Below, piece by piece: positions 1-6,826 of a stretch of 8,981 nt of DNA (the stretch's first letter is position 1; each line of letters starts with the position of its first letter). This stretch comes from an uncultured Solirubrobacterales bacterium (GTDB lineage Bacteria; Actinomycetota; Thermoleophilia; Solirubrobacterales; Solirubrobacteraceae). The notes beneath the pieces were generated by a model. It was not told the DNA's origin, ran no database searches, and saw only the letters and a program-made list of their open reading frames with translations. The stretch is from contig CAIKSH010000384.1 of the NCBI GenBank assembly GCA_903830015.1, positions 1 to 8,981 on the forward strand, in the 5' to 3' direction. A program made the position numbers and the translations under genes.

Positions 1-1148
1 AGCCCTCGGGCGAGGGGCTGCCGGTCGAGGCCGGGGGCTACGGCGTGTACCCGGCCGACTCCGAGCCGGCCGTCCGCGTCAAGGGCGGTTCGGCGCGCTT
101 CTCCTTCTCCCGTGACGGCGTTCACGCCGTGACCGTCCGGGCCGTGGATGGCGCCGGCAACGCGAGCGGCTCGCGGACGGCGAGCTTCCGGGTCGACTCG
201 AAGATTCCCTCCGGTGCGCTCGAGCACCCCGCCCGGGAGGACCCGCGCCGCCTTCGGGCCACCGTCGACGAGGGCTGCATCGCGGCTGCGACGCTCGAGA
301 TGCGGGCGCTGGCCGGCGGCGGCTGGGAGAAGATCGACGGGCGCGCCGCCCCCGGGTCGGTATCGGCGCTGGTCCCCGACGACCGCCTTCCCGGCGGCCG
401 TTACGAGGCGCGCTTCCGGGTTACCGACTGCGCTGGCAACGAAGGCATCATCTCCTCGTTCTCCGACGGCCAGCCCGGCGTGGTGACGCTGCCGCTGCGT
501 ATGCGCCCCCGGCTGGCCGCGGCCCTGGTGGACGCCGGCGGCCACGAAACGGCCCGGCTGGTGGCCGGCCGCGAGGAGCGGGTCGCCGTTTCGGCCCGGC
601 TCCTGGACGACGGGGGCGAGCCGATGGAGGGAAACGAGGTCGAGGTTCGCCAGCGGATCGGCTCCGGCGGCTGGCAGGTCGTGGCGCGGGCCGAGACGGG
701 CGCCAGCGGTCGCGTTGGCCTGCGGGTGCCCGCCGGCCCGAGCCGCGCCCTGCAGGTGGTCGCCCTCGATACCCGCACGAGCACCGGGGCCACCAGCGAC
801 GATCTCGCGGTCGAGGTTGCCGCGCAGGCCACGATCCGGGCTGCCCGGCGCCGCCTGCGCAACGGCCAGTCGGCGCGCCTGTCGGGCCGGGTGCTCGGCG
901 GCTTCCTGCCCGCCAGGGGCCGGGAGCTCGAGCTGCAGGGCTGGAACCCCTCGCGCCGCCGATGGCAGCCGGTCCTCACCGAGGGCCTGCGCTGCGACGG
1001 GAGCGGGCGCTGGAAGGCCCGCTACCGGTTCTCGGCCACCGTCGGCGGCACCGTCGCCTATCGCTTCCGGGTCCGCGTGGCCCCGCGCCCGGACCATCCG
1101 TTCGCCGAGGGCCACAGCCGCGCGGTGACGGTCCGGGTCAGCGGCTAG
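1..1148 (+). CDS. Ig-like domain surface/secreted protein, 3' part (5' end outside window)
   Basis: This reading frame is open from base 3 to the TAG at 1146-1148, giving 381 visible residues. The gene must begin upstream, so the GTG at 45 is not its start. The first visible part looks like a bacterial Ig-like/FnIII-type beta-sandwich: a GVHAVTVRAVDGAGN strand-turn is followed by RVDSKIPSG, and a second module contains GRYEARFRVTDCAGNEG. The C-terminal part (about residues 270-381) contains AARRRLRNGQSARLSGRVLG and a WNPSRRRWQPV-like segment. I associate that pattern with repeated beta-rich modules in actinobacterial extracellular proteins. No catalytic motif, LPXTG signal or C-terminal membrane helix is visible, so its anchoring is unknown. 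A role as a cell-surface or secreted structural/adhesion protein is inferred from fold alone. It is separated from the next gene by 70 bases and probably is not functionally linked to the metabolic genes. Confidence 0.72.
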   Translation, partial: PSGEGLPVEAGGYGVYPADSEPAVRVKGGSARFSFSRDGVHAVTVRAVDGAGNASGSRTASFRVDSKIPSGALEHPAREDPRRLRATVDEGCIAAATLEMRALAGGGWEKIDGRAAPGSVSALVPDDRLPGGRYEARFRVTDCAGNEGIISSFSDGQPGVVTLPLRMRPRLAAALVDAGGHETARLVAGREERVAVSARLLDDGGEPMEGNEVEVRQRIGSGGWQVVARAETGASGRVGLRVPAGPSRALQVVALDTRTSTGATSDDLAVEVAAQATIRAARRRLRNGQSARLSGRVLGGFLPARGRELELQGWNPSRRRWQPVLTEGLRCDGSGRWKARYRFSATVGGTVAYRFRVRVAPRPDHPFAEGHSRAVTVRVSG

Positions 1149-1162
1149 CGCCTCCCGGGCGC
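1148..1162 (+). other. Small GC hairpin overlapping the stop of the surface protein
   Basis: GCGCC (1148-1152) can pair with GGCGC (1158-1162) around a five-base loop. It begins on the last base of the TAG stop. No T-run follows, so if it is a terminator it is of the U-tract-less kind. In DNA this rich in G+C, a five-base stem can easily be chance. Confidence 0.2.
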
Positions 1163-1175
1163 CGCGGCCTGCGGT

Positions 1176-1181
1176 TAGAAT
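1176..1181 (+). promoter_or_regulatory. Candidate -10 element (TAGAAT) for the dioxygenase-flavin reductase operon
   Basis: TAGAAT is an AT-rich island in the otherwise G+C-rich 70-base gap. It matches the sigma-70-like -10 consensus at five of six positions. Transcription would begin near 1188, leaving a leader of about 30 bases that contains the Shine-Dalgarno. No convincing -35 is seen at the expected spacing. The same hexamer precedes the UspA-like gene on the other strand, which supports it being the housekeeping -10 of this organism. Confidence 0.45.
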
Positions 1182-1205
1182 TCGCCACGAACGGCACCAC
1201 CGTAC

Positions 1206-1213
1206 GAGGAGGA
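1206..1213 (+). promoter_or_regulatory. Strong ribosome binding site fixing the GTG start at 1219
   Basis: GAGGAGGA lies five bases before a GTG codon. The protein from that GTG begins with a typical PhyH-family N-terminus (a helix followed by DGFLIIEE), so GTG 1219 is taken as the start. Confidence 0.8.
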
Positions 1214-1218
1214 CCGCA

Positions 1219-2076
1219 GTGATTGAGGAGTTCACCCAGGAACAGCTAGACCAGTTCGAGAGCGACGGCTTCCTGATCATCGAGGAGGGGTTCATCGACG
1301 ACGAGGCCGTCGAGACCCTCAGGGAGCGCTTCGACCTGCTCTTCGACGGCAAGTACCAGACCGGCATCAAGCCCGACGAGGTCAACTGGGTGGCCGGCCG
1401 CGACCCCGAGAACGTCACCCGGCAGATCTGCAACGGCTGGAAGGGCGACGACGTGATCGCCGCCCAGGTCCTCGGCGAACGCCTCGGCCGCCTTGGCGCC
1501 ACGCTGATGGGCTGGCCCGGCTCGCGGATGCTGCAGGACAACTGCATCTGGAAGCCGCCCGGCGCCGGAACGCTGGGCATGCACCAGGACGCCTCCTACG
1601 CCGACTACTTCGACCCCTCCGAGATGATCACCGTCTGGGTGGCGCTCGACGAGACCCAGGCCGGCAGCGGAACGATCGAGTACGTCGGCGGCTCGCACAA
1701 GTGGCCGCGCGTCCCGCCGGACCGCGACAGCTTCCACGACCCCGAGGACTGGCTGGCCCCGGTCCGCGCGGCGGCGCCCGACGGAGCCTCCACCGAGCGC
1801 ACGCCGGTGGTCGTCAAGCCCGGAGGCGTGGCCTTTCACCACGGCCTCTGCTTCCACGGCTCGGGCCGAAACGAGGCGACGGTCGAGCGGCGCGCGGTGA
1901 TCTCGCACCTGATGCCGGCCTCGGCCCGGTTCGATCCCGACCACGTGGACCTCATCTACTCGCGCTACCGGCGACGGGACGACATGGCGATGGACGAGTC
2001 GTTCTTCCCGGTCCTGTGGAGCGAGGACGGCGGCCGCTCACCGTGGCTGGCGGCGCTGGACGGGGTCTTCGCGTGA
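1219..2076 (+). CDS. PhyH-family Fe(II)/2-oxoglutarate-dependent dioxygenase
   Basis: This 285-residue protein has the length usual for the phytanoyl-CoA dioxygenase (PhyH) family. These enzymes use non-haem iron and 2-oxoglutarate to hydroxylate small molecules in the cytoplasm. The HxD part of the iron triad is in MHQDAS (His122, Asp124). The distal His is in FHGSGRN (His213), and Arg224, 11 residues later, is placed to bind 2-oxoglutarate as in human PAHX (His264/Arg275). The N-terminal DQFESDGFLIIEEGF is the usual family opening. All catalytic residues are present, so it should be active. The substrate cannot be read from sequence: the family acts on acyl-CoAs, amino acids, ectoine, alkaloids and others. 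Its stop overlaps the start of the flavin reductase (GTGA, 2073-2076), so the two are probably translated together. It starts with GTG after a strong Shine-Dalgarno. Confidence 0.9.
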   Translation: MIEEFTQEQLDQFESDGFLIIEEGFIDDEAVETLRERFDLLFDGKYQTGIKPDEVNWVAGRDPENVTRQICNGWKGDDVIAAQVLGERLGRLGATLMGWPGSRMLQDNCIWKPPGAGTLGMHQDASYADYFDPSEMITVWVALDETQAGSGTIEYVGGSHKWPRVPPDRDSFHDPEDWLAPVRAAAPDGASTERTPVVVKPGGVAFHHGLCFHGSGRNEATVERRAVISHLMPASARFDPDHVDLIYSRYRRRDDMAMDESFFPVLWSEDGGRSPWLAALDGVFA

Positions 2077-3059
2077 GCGAAGCGGGCGAGAGCCCGCAGG
2101 AGTTCGACCTTCCCCTCGCCAAGCTCGCCGTCGCCTCGGCCCCGGCCGGCTTCGACGACGAGAGCCCCTTCGACCAGCCTGAGCCCCAGGCGACGCTCGA
2201 GATGCCCGGCGGCGAGGGCGAGGACCTCGCAACCGCGCTGCGCCGCACGCTGGGGATGTTCGCCACCGGCGTCACGGTGATCACCACCAGCCACGGCGAG
2301 CAGCTTCACGGCATGACGGCCAACGCTTTCATGTCGGCCTCGCTCAACCCGCCGCTGGTCCTCATCTCGGTCGACCGCCGGGCCCGGATGTGCGACATGC
2401 TCCACCAGGGAAGCCGGTACGGGGTGAGCATCCTCGCCGAGGAGCAGTCGAGCCTCTCCGACCACTTCGCCGGCCGTGCCGAGGAGGGTGCCCCCGAGCC
2501 GGTGTTCGAGATGGTCAACGAGACCCCGCTGGTCGAGGGGGCGCTCGCCCACTTCGTCGCCGTCGTGGATCGCAGCTACTACGCCGGCGACCACTCACTC
2601 TTCCTTGGCCGGCTGGAGTACGCCCGCCACCGGGAGGGGACCCCGCTGCTCTACCACGGCGGCCGCTACGAGCGCCTCCACGACACGACCGGCGAGCCCT
2701 CGCCGCTCTCCGACGACCTGGTTCCCGCGCTACTGGCCGCCGGCGAGGAGCGCCGCTACGCCGACGGGGAGGAGGTATTTGCCGTCGGCGAGGAGGCCGG
2801 GGACCTTTACCTCGTCCTGGACGGCGCCGTGCGGCTGAGCCACCCCGGGCGCCCCGAGCGGCGGCTGGAGGCCGGCTCCTTCTTCGGCGAGGTTGGCGCG
2901 CTCACCGGCGAGCCGCGCAGCGCCACCGCGACTGCCGAGGGAGAGCTCTCCTGCGTGGCCATCGCCCCCGGGGCGCTGCGCGAGACCATCGCCGCCCAGC
3001 CCGACATCGCCTGGGAGCTGCTGGGCTCCCTGGCCGGGCGCGTGCGCCGCGCCCTCTGA
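2073..3059 (+). CDS. Flavin reductase fused to a C-terminal cyclic-nucleotide-binding domain
   Basis: A 328-residue two-domain protein. Residues 1-50 are an acidic, proline-containing extension that looks disordered. Residues about 54-206 are a flavin reductase-like split barrel (HpaC/PF01613 type): FATGVTVIT at 63-71, HGMTANAF at 79-86, NPPLVLISVDRR at 92-103 and GDHSLFLGRLE at 172-182. Such domains reduce FMN/FAD with NAD(P)H and feed a partner oxygenase. Residues about 213-328 form a cNMP-binding domain. GDLYLVLDGAVRL (243-255) is followed by a phosphate-binding cassette FGEVGALTGEPRSATA (271-286), whose Glu273 and Arg282 sit nine residues apart as in PKA/Epac-type domains, so ligand binding is plausible. 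No DNA-binding helix-turn-helix follows, so it is not a CRP regulator. The GTG start at 2073 overlaps the dioxygenase stop. An in-frame start further upstream would run through the dioxygenase gene and is rejected. The fusion is unusual. Confidence 0.88.
   Translation: MSEAGESPQEFDLPLAKLAVASAPAGFDDESPFDQPEPQATLEMPGGEGEDLATALRRTLGMFATGVTVITTSHGEQLHGMTANAFMSASLNPPLVLISVDRRARMCDMLHQGSRYGVSILAEEQSSLSDHFAGRAEEGAPEPVFEMVNETPLVEGALAHFVAVVDRSYYAGDHSLFLGRLEYARHREGTPLLYHGGRYERLHDTTGEPSPLSDDLVPALLAAGEERRYADGEEVFAVGEEAGDLYLVLDGAVRLSHPGRPERRLEAGSFFGEVGALTGEPRSATATAEGELSCVAIAPGALRETIAAQPDIAWELLGSLAGRVRRAL
3036..3054. terminator. Possible shared terminator hairpin between convergent operons
   Basis: GGGCGCG (3036-3042) pairs perfectly with CGCGCCC (3048-3054) around a five-base loop, a seven-base all-GC stem. 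It lies inside the last codons of the flavin reductase gene and just past the stop of the opposing DUF1989-GcvT gene, so it would be transcribed from both sides. No U-tract follows on either strand. Because it also encodes GRVRRAL, coding constraint is an alternative explanation. Confidence 0.35.
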
Positions 3060-3076
3060 GCCCTAGGAGCGGGGCT
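3059..3076 (+). terminator. Weak hairpin after the flavin reductase stop
   Basis: AGCCC (3059-3063) pairs with GGGCT (3072-3076), with one extra wobble pair inside. On the + strand it is followed by a pyrimidine stretch, TCTCCTT. It lies partly inside the 3' end of the opposing gene. It is the nearest thing to an intrinsic terminator for the + strand operon, but the stem is short. Confidence 0.25.
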
Positions 3077-5396
3077 TCTCCTTGTCGGGGTCGTAGAAGG
3101 GGAAGCGCACCACGGTGGCCGGGATCCGCTTCTGGTGGCCGTCGAGCTTGCCGACCTCGACTTCGGTGCCGATCTCGGAGTGCTGGACGGCCATCCGGCA
3201 GAGGGCAATGTTCTTGCGCAGGATCGGGCTGCGCATGCCGCTGGTGACCACGCCGACCTGGGAGCGCCCGACGTGGACGCAGTCGCCGTGGCCGGCGACC
3301 TCGTTGCCCTCGAGCTCGAGCCCTACCAGCACGTGCTGGGGGTGGGCCTGGCGCTCGACCAGCGCCTCCTTGCCGACGAAGTCGTCCTCGCTGTCCAGCG
3401 CGACGGTGAAGCCGATCCCGGCCTCGAACGGGTCGACCTGGTCGTCGAACTCGTAGCCGGCGAAGACCAGCCCGGACTCGATCCGCAGCAGGTCGAGGGC
3501 GTCGAGGCCGAGCGGCTTGATCCCGAACTCCTCGCCGGCCTCCATGATCGCCGCCCAGACCGCCGGCCCGTCGTCGGGGTGGCAGAAGACCTCGTAGCCC
3601 AGCTCGCCGGAGTAGCCGGTCCGCGAGACGACGACCGGGATCCCGTCGTAGTCGCCGATCCGCCCGACGGTGAAACGGAACCACTTGAGCTCCTCGAACG
3701 GCGTCTGGGCCTCGGGGGTCCAGACGATCTTCTTCAGGATGTCGCGGCTGGCCGGCCCCTGTACGGCGACGTTGTGGAGCTGGTCGGTCGAGGGCTTGAC
3801 GAAGACGTTGAGCCCGAGCTTCTCGGCCAGCTCCTTGAGCCAGACGCCGTCGTACTCGTCGCCGCCGACAAAGCGGAAGTTGTCGTCACCGAGCCGGAAG
3901 ACGGTGGCGTCGTCGATCATCCCGCCGGTCTCGTTGCACATGGCGGTGTAGACCACCTGGCCCACGGCGAGCTTGCGGATGTTGCGGGTCACCGCGTGCT
4001 GCATGAGCAGCTCGGCGTCGGGGCCGAGGATCTCCCATTTGCGCAGGGGGGATAGGTCCATGATCACCGCCTTCTCGCGGCAGGCCCAGTACTCGGCGAT
4101 CGCCCCTTCGTTGTCGAAGTGGGTCGGCAGCCAGTAGCCCCGGTACTCGGTCATGTTGCCCGTCAGCTCGCTGATCGGGCCGTGGAACGCGGTCTCCTTG
4201 GTCATTACGGGTCTTGCCTCCGGGGTCACCCTATGGGCGATCGCCATCGAGAAGCGGTTCTCGGGGGCGTATACGCGGACGTGGATGTCGGAAATCTCCC
4301 AGCCGTTGGCCGGATCGATGTCGTCGGGGCAGGCCGACGAACTGCAGACGAGGTCGGTCGAGGCCTTCATCAGGACGTAGTCCCCGGGCCGCGACCACGG
4401 CTCGTCCATGATCGACTGCATCTCGTGGTCGAAGCCGGTGTTGAAGAAGAAGTTGATCGCCGGCCAGCCCTGGCGCGGGGCGATCGGGTACTCGACGAGG
4501 GTGCCGTTGAAGTTCTCCGAGCAGTTGATGTGCCCGAAGTAGCCCATGTCCTCGTAGTACTTGCGCGTGCAGGCCAGGGCGAAGGTGTCGTGGCGCCCGA
4601 CGGTGTCCTGGACGACCTCGGTCAGCGGGTCGAAGTCGGCGTCGTAGAACTTGCGGTACAGGCCGGGCTCGGGGTAGGCGCTGCCCATCAGCGTGCGGGT
4701 GGCGGTGGCGTCCAGGCCACGCTCGGCTCCCTGCTCGAGCTTGTGGCGGTTGAAGGCCAGGAAGTCCGAGCACTGGCGCCCCTTGACGTCGATGATCTGG
4801 ATGAACTCTCCGGCCTTGACCTCGTAGGAGCGCGCCGTGGCCGCGTCTACGCGGAAGTCGAGCCGCGGCTCGGCCAGCGGCTCGGGGAGCGGAACCTCAC
4901 CCGGGTCGTGGGGGACGGCGCGGGTGATCTCGATGTCCAGCGAGGAGGCGGGGTGGCCGCCGTCGACGATGCGCCCGCCCGGGGCGGCGACGATCATCAC
5001 CACCTCGCGCTCGGCGGTGAAGCTCTCGGCCGACCCCGCGGTGGAATCGTCGGAGAAGAGCCGTACCGCGTCGGCCTCGGCCGGGTTGATGCCCCGGCGC
5101 CCGAGGTCCTCGAGGAAGCCGTTGCCGGCGGCCGGCCGGCCGGCCAGCTCGCGCAGCAGCGTCGCCGGTGAGTCGGCGCGGGCGCCCAGGGCGCCGGCGT
5201 CGTCACGGCCGTCGGGGCCGAGTACCGTCATCTCGGCGACCTGCCCGCCGTCGCAGTTGACGATCCTCACCTCGTCCTCGGGGCGGACGAGCACGGCGGT
5301 CGCGCCGCCGGGCTTGACCCAGTGGCACTCGAAGGCCGGGTCGTAGGGCTGCAGCCCCGGGACCCGGATTCCCGGGCGTGAGGTTCCGGTGGGCAT
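3063..5396 (-). CDS. DUF1989 / GcvT-like aminomethyltransferase fusion protein
   Basis: A 777-residue multidomain protein. Residues about 186-400 are a DUF1989 (urea-carboxylase-associated) domain, with VKGRQCSDFLAFN (204-216), HINCSENFNG (289-298) and CSSSACPDD (351-359). DUF1989 proteins include the carboxyguanidine deiminase subunits CgdA/CgdB. Residues about 20-165 look like a second, degenerate copy: VRPEDEVRIVNCDGGQ aligns with VKAGEFIQIIDVKGRQ. Residues about 402-770 are a GcvT-type folate-binding transferase: GGMIDDATVF (491-500) carries the Asp pair at the catalytic position, RTGYSGELGYE (592-602) is the classic GcvT motif, and a C-terminal barrel follows. The T domain probably moves a one-carbon unit from an amine-linked donor to tetrahydrofolate. 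No glycine cleavage P, H or L gene is nearby, so a role outside that system is likely. SEED-type pipelines have, as I recall, called relatives 'urea carboxylase-related aminomethyltransferase'. ATG start 17 bases after the upstream gene's stop. Confidence 0.88.
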   Translation of the reverse strand: MPTGTSRPGIRVPGLQPYDPAFECHWVKPGGATAVLVRPEDEVRIVNCDGGQVAEMTVLGPDGRDDAGALGARADSPATLLRELAGRPAAGNGFLEDLGRRGINPAEADAVRLFSDDSTAGSAESFTAEREVVMIVAAPGGRIVDGGHPASSLDIEITRAVPHDPGEVPLPEPLAEPRLDFRVDAATARSYEVKAGEFIQIIDVKGRQCSDFLAFNRHKLEQGAERGLDATATRTLMGSAYPEPGLYRKFYDADFDPLTEVVQDTVGRHDTFALACTRKYYEDMGYFGHINCSENFNGTLVEYPIAPRQGWPAINFFFNTGFDHEMQSIMDEPWSRPGDYVLMKASTDLVCSSSACPDDIDPANGWEISDIHVRVYAPENRFSMAIAHRVTPEARPVMTKETAFHGPISELTGNMTEYRGYWLPTHFDNEGAIAEYWACREKAVIMDLSPLRKWEILGPDAELLMQHAVTRNIRKLAVGQVVYTAMCNETGGMIDDATVFRLGDDNFRFVGGDEYDGVWLKELAEKLGLNVFVKPSTDQLHNVAVQGPASRDILKKIVWTPEAQTPFEELKWFRFTVGRIGDYDGIPVVVSRTGYSGELGYEVFCHPDDGPAVWAAIMEAGEEFGIKPLGLDALDLLRIESGLVFAGYEFDDQVDPFEAGIGFTVALDSEDDFVGKEALVERQAHPQHVLVGLELEGNEVAGHGDCVHVGRSQVGVVTSGMRSPILRKNIALCRMAVQHSEIGTEVEVGKLDGHQKRIPATVVRFPFYDPDKEKPRS

Positions 5397-5414
5397 CGCC
5401 GGCCCCCGGCTCCC

Positions 5415-6815
5415 TCAGGCCTTGGCCGGCTCGGTGGCCTCGTCCTTCTCGGCCTGCTCGAGCAGCTCGGCGGCCAGCTCGCGCTTGCCGTCGGAGTCGA
5501 GCTTCTTGATCTCGTTCTCCACGGCCCGGTTGTTGTAGGTCTGGTTCCAGTAGTCCAGTGACTCGAAGCCGAGCAGCGTCGCCTTGCCGACGAACTGGCG
5601 CAGGACCTCGTTGGTCGGGCCCATCACCCAGCCGGCCTTGGCGTCGCGCAGGTAGCGCTCGAGCTCCATGTCGCGCTTGTAGGAGGAGCCGCCGCAGGCG
5701 TGGAGCATCTTGTCCACCACGTGGGCGGAGTTCTTGGCCGCCACGAACTTGATCTGCCAGGCCCAGTGCAGGTAGTCGGCGCGGGCCGTTTCACCGACCT
5801 CGAGGACCCGGGTGTTGTCGTCGGTGGCCTTGTCGAAGGCCTCGGCGACCGAGAAGACGAAGGCGCGGCTGGCGTTGGTGTCCATTACCGCCTCGCCGAC
5901 GTAGTCCTGGATGGTCGGGTAGTCGGCGACGCGCATCCCGACATCCACGTGGCGCTTGCGCGTGGTGTGGCGCTTGGCGATGTCGATGGTGCCCAGAGCC
6001 AGCCCGTTCCATACCGACGAGGAGCCGATCAGGAACCACGGGTCGACGGCCTCGTCGTTGGAGGCGGCGCCGTCCCCGATCGGCCCGACGACCTGGTCGC
6101 CGGGGATCTCAACGTTGTCGACCTCGATCGGGCCGGACTGGTTGCCGCGCAGGCCGAGGGCGTCCCACAGGGCCGGCTGGGCCTGGACGTCATCGCCGTC
6201 GATCACGAAGACCGAGAGGTCGTCATAGCCGGTGAAGTCGGGGCTGGTGGTCTGGACGACGTAGAAGTCGGCGAAGCCGCCGGAGGTCGTCCACGAGGCC
6301 TTCTTGCGGACCTTGTAGCCGCCGTTGTGCTTCTCGGCGCCGGAGGAAACCGGGTACCAGAAGTGCGAGCCGGTCTCCGGGTCCGAGTAGGAGAGGGTGC
6401 CGAGCTTGCCGCTGTTGAGCGGGCGGATGTACTTCTCGATCAGCTCGGGGGTGGGGCGGAGCATGATCGTCGAGACCGCGCCCATGTGCATCACGTAACA
6501 CATGGCGGTCGATGCGCAGCCGTAGCGGGCGATCGTCTCGCAGGTCATCGCGAAGGCGACATGGTTCTCGCCCAGCCCGCCGTACTCCTCGGGGACGGTG
6601 AGGGCGAGGAAACCGTGCTCGCCCAGCAGCTCGAGGTTGCGGCGGGGGTAGAGCAGCTCGTCGTCTGAGCGCTTGGCGTTGGCCCGCATCTCCTTCTCGC
6701 AGAGCTCGATCAGCGTCTCGCGGAGCTCCTTCTGGCGGTCGGTCAGGAACCAGTCAGGGTCCCAGTCGTACGTCAGCCCCCAGAACTCTTCGTCTCCCCA
6801 CTTCTTCTCCGACAC
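5415..6815 (-). CDS. Acyl-CoA-dehydrogenase-fold flavoprotein lacking the usual catalytic Glu
   Basis: A 466-residue protein with the full ACAD layout. The N-terminal helical domain has TVPEEYGGLG (73-82). The beta domain has SDPETGSHF (144-152), KASWTTSGGFADFYVV (172-187) and LGLRGNQSGPIEVDNVEIP (220-238). The C-terminal helical domain has LHACGGSSYKRDMELERYLRD (371-391). In medium-chain acyl-CoA dehydrogenase the catalytic Glu sits in YEGT. The aligned residues here are MGPT (398-401), so Gly399 replaces Glu. The alternative Glu of isovaleryl-CoA dehydrogenase, on an earlier helix, also has no obvious counterpart near 258-264. ACAD-fold enzymes without this base include FMNH2-dependent monooxygenases such as DszC, and a flavin reductase gene is close by. 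A tail of about 45 residues rich in Glu, Lys and Ala follows the fold. It is first in a two-gene - strand operon with the DUF1989-GcvT gene. Function: ACAD fold certain, dehydrogenase versus monooxygenase open. Confidence 0.87.
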   Translation of the reverse strand: MSEKKWGDEEFWGLTYDWDPDWFLTDRQKELRETLIELCEKEMRANAKRSDDELLYPRRNLELLGEHGFLALTVPEEYGGLGENHVAFAMTCETIARYGCASTAMCYVMHMGAVSTIMLRPTPELIEKYIRPLNSGKLGTLSYSDPETGSHFWYPVSSGAEKHNGGYKVRKKASWTTSGGFADFYVVQTTSPDFTGYDDLSVFVIDGDDVQAQPALWDALGLRGNQSGPIEVDNVEIPGDQVVGPIGDGAASNDEAVDPWFLIGSSSVWNGLALGTIDIAKRHTTRKRHVDVGMRVADYPTIQDYVGEAVMDTNASRAFVFSVAEAFDKATDDNTRVLEVGETARADYLHWAWQIKFVAAKNSAHVVDKMLHACGGSSYKRDMELERYLRDAKAGWVMGPTNEVLRQFVGKATLLGFESLDYWNQTYNNRAVENEIKKLDSDGKRELAAELLEQAEKDEATEPAKA

Positions 6816-6820
6816 TCGAT

Positions 6821-6826
6821 TCCTCC
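6821..6826 (-). promoter_or_regulatory. Ribosome binding site of the ACAD-fold gene, fixing its GTG start
   Basis: On the - strand, GGAGGA stands five bases before a GTG codon at 6815-6813. This spacing decides the GTG start, since there is no ATG at that end of the frame. Confidence 0.8.

Noticed and set aside
1701..2072. Upstream in-frame extension of the flavin reductase gene
   Set aside because: It would overlap most of the second half of the dioxygenase gene and translates to Arg/Pro/Gly-rich nonsense. The GTG at 2073 in the GTGA overlap is the sensible start.
1246..2594. Long - strand open frames opposite the dioxygenase and flavin reductase (1246-1944 and 1965-2594)
   Set aside because: No motif, composition typical of a shadow frame, and no plausible ribosome binding site.
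3135..5171. Long + strand open frames (3135-4055 and 4119-5171) opposite the DUF1989-GcvT gene
   Set aside because: Low-complexity Val/Asp/Leu/Gly/Arg-rich products with no recognisable motif. The - strand protein over the same bases has clear, family-specific motifs.
3063..5396. Reading the fusion protein as the glycine cleavage T protein (gcvT)
   Set aside because: The T domain is only the C-terminal half, it is fused to DUF1989, and no P, H or L protein gene is nearby.
5700..6668. A 322-codon + strand open frame opposite the ACAD-fold gene
   Set aside because: Same composition-driven antisense pattern. The ACAD motifs on the - strand are unambiguous.
3063..6815. A DMSP demethylation operon (DmdA-like GcvT protein plus DmdC-like acyl-CoA dehydrogenase)
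   Set aside because: The pairing of a GcvT relative with an ACAD is suggestive. However, the DUF1989 fusion, the retained Asp pair of GcvT and the missing ACAD catalytic Glu argue against it, and no DmdB-type CoA ligase is seen.
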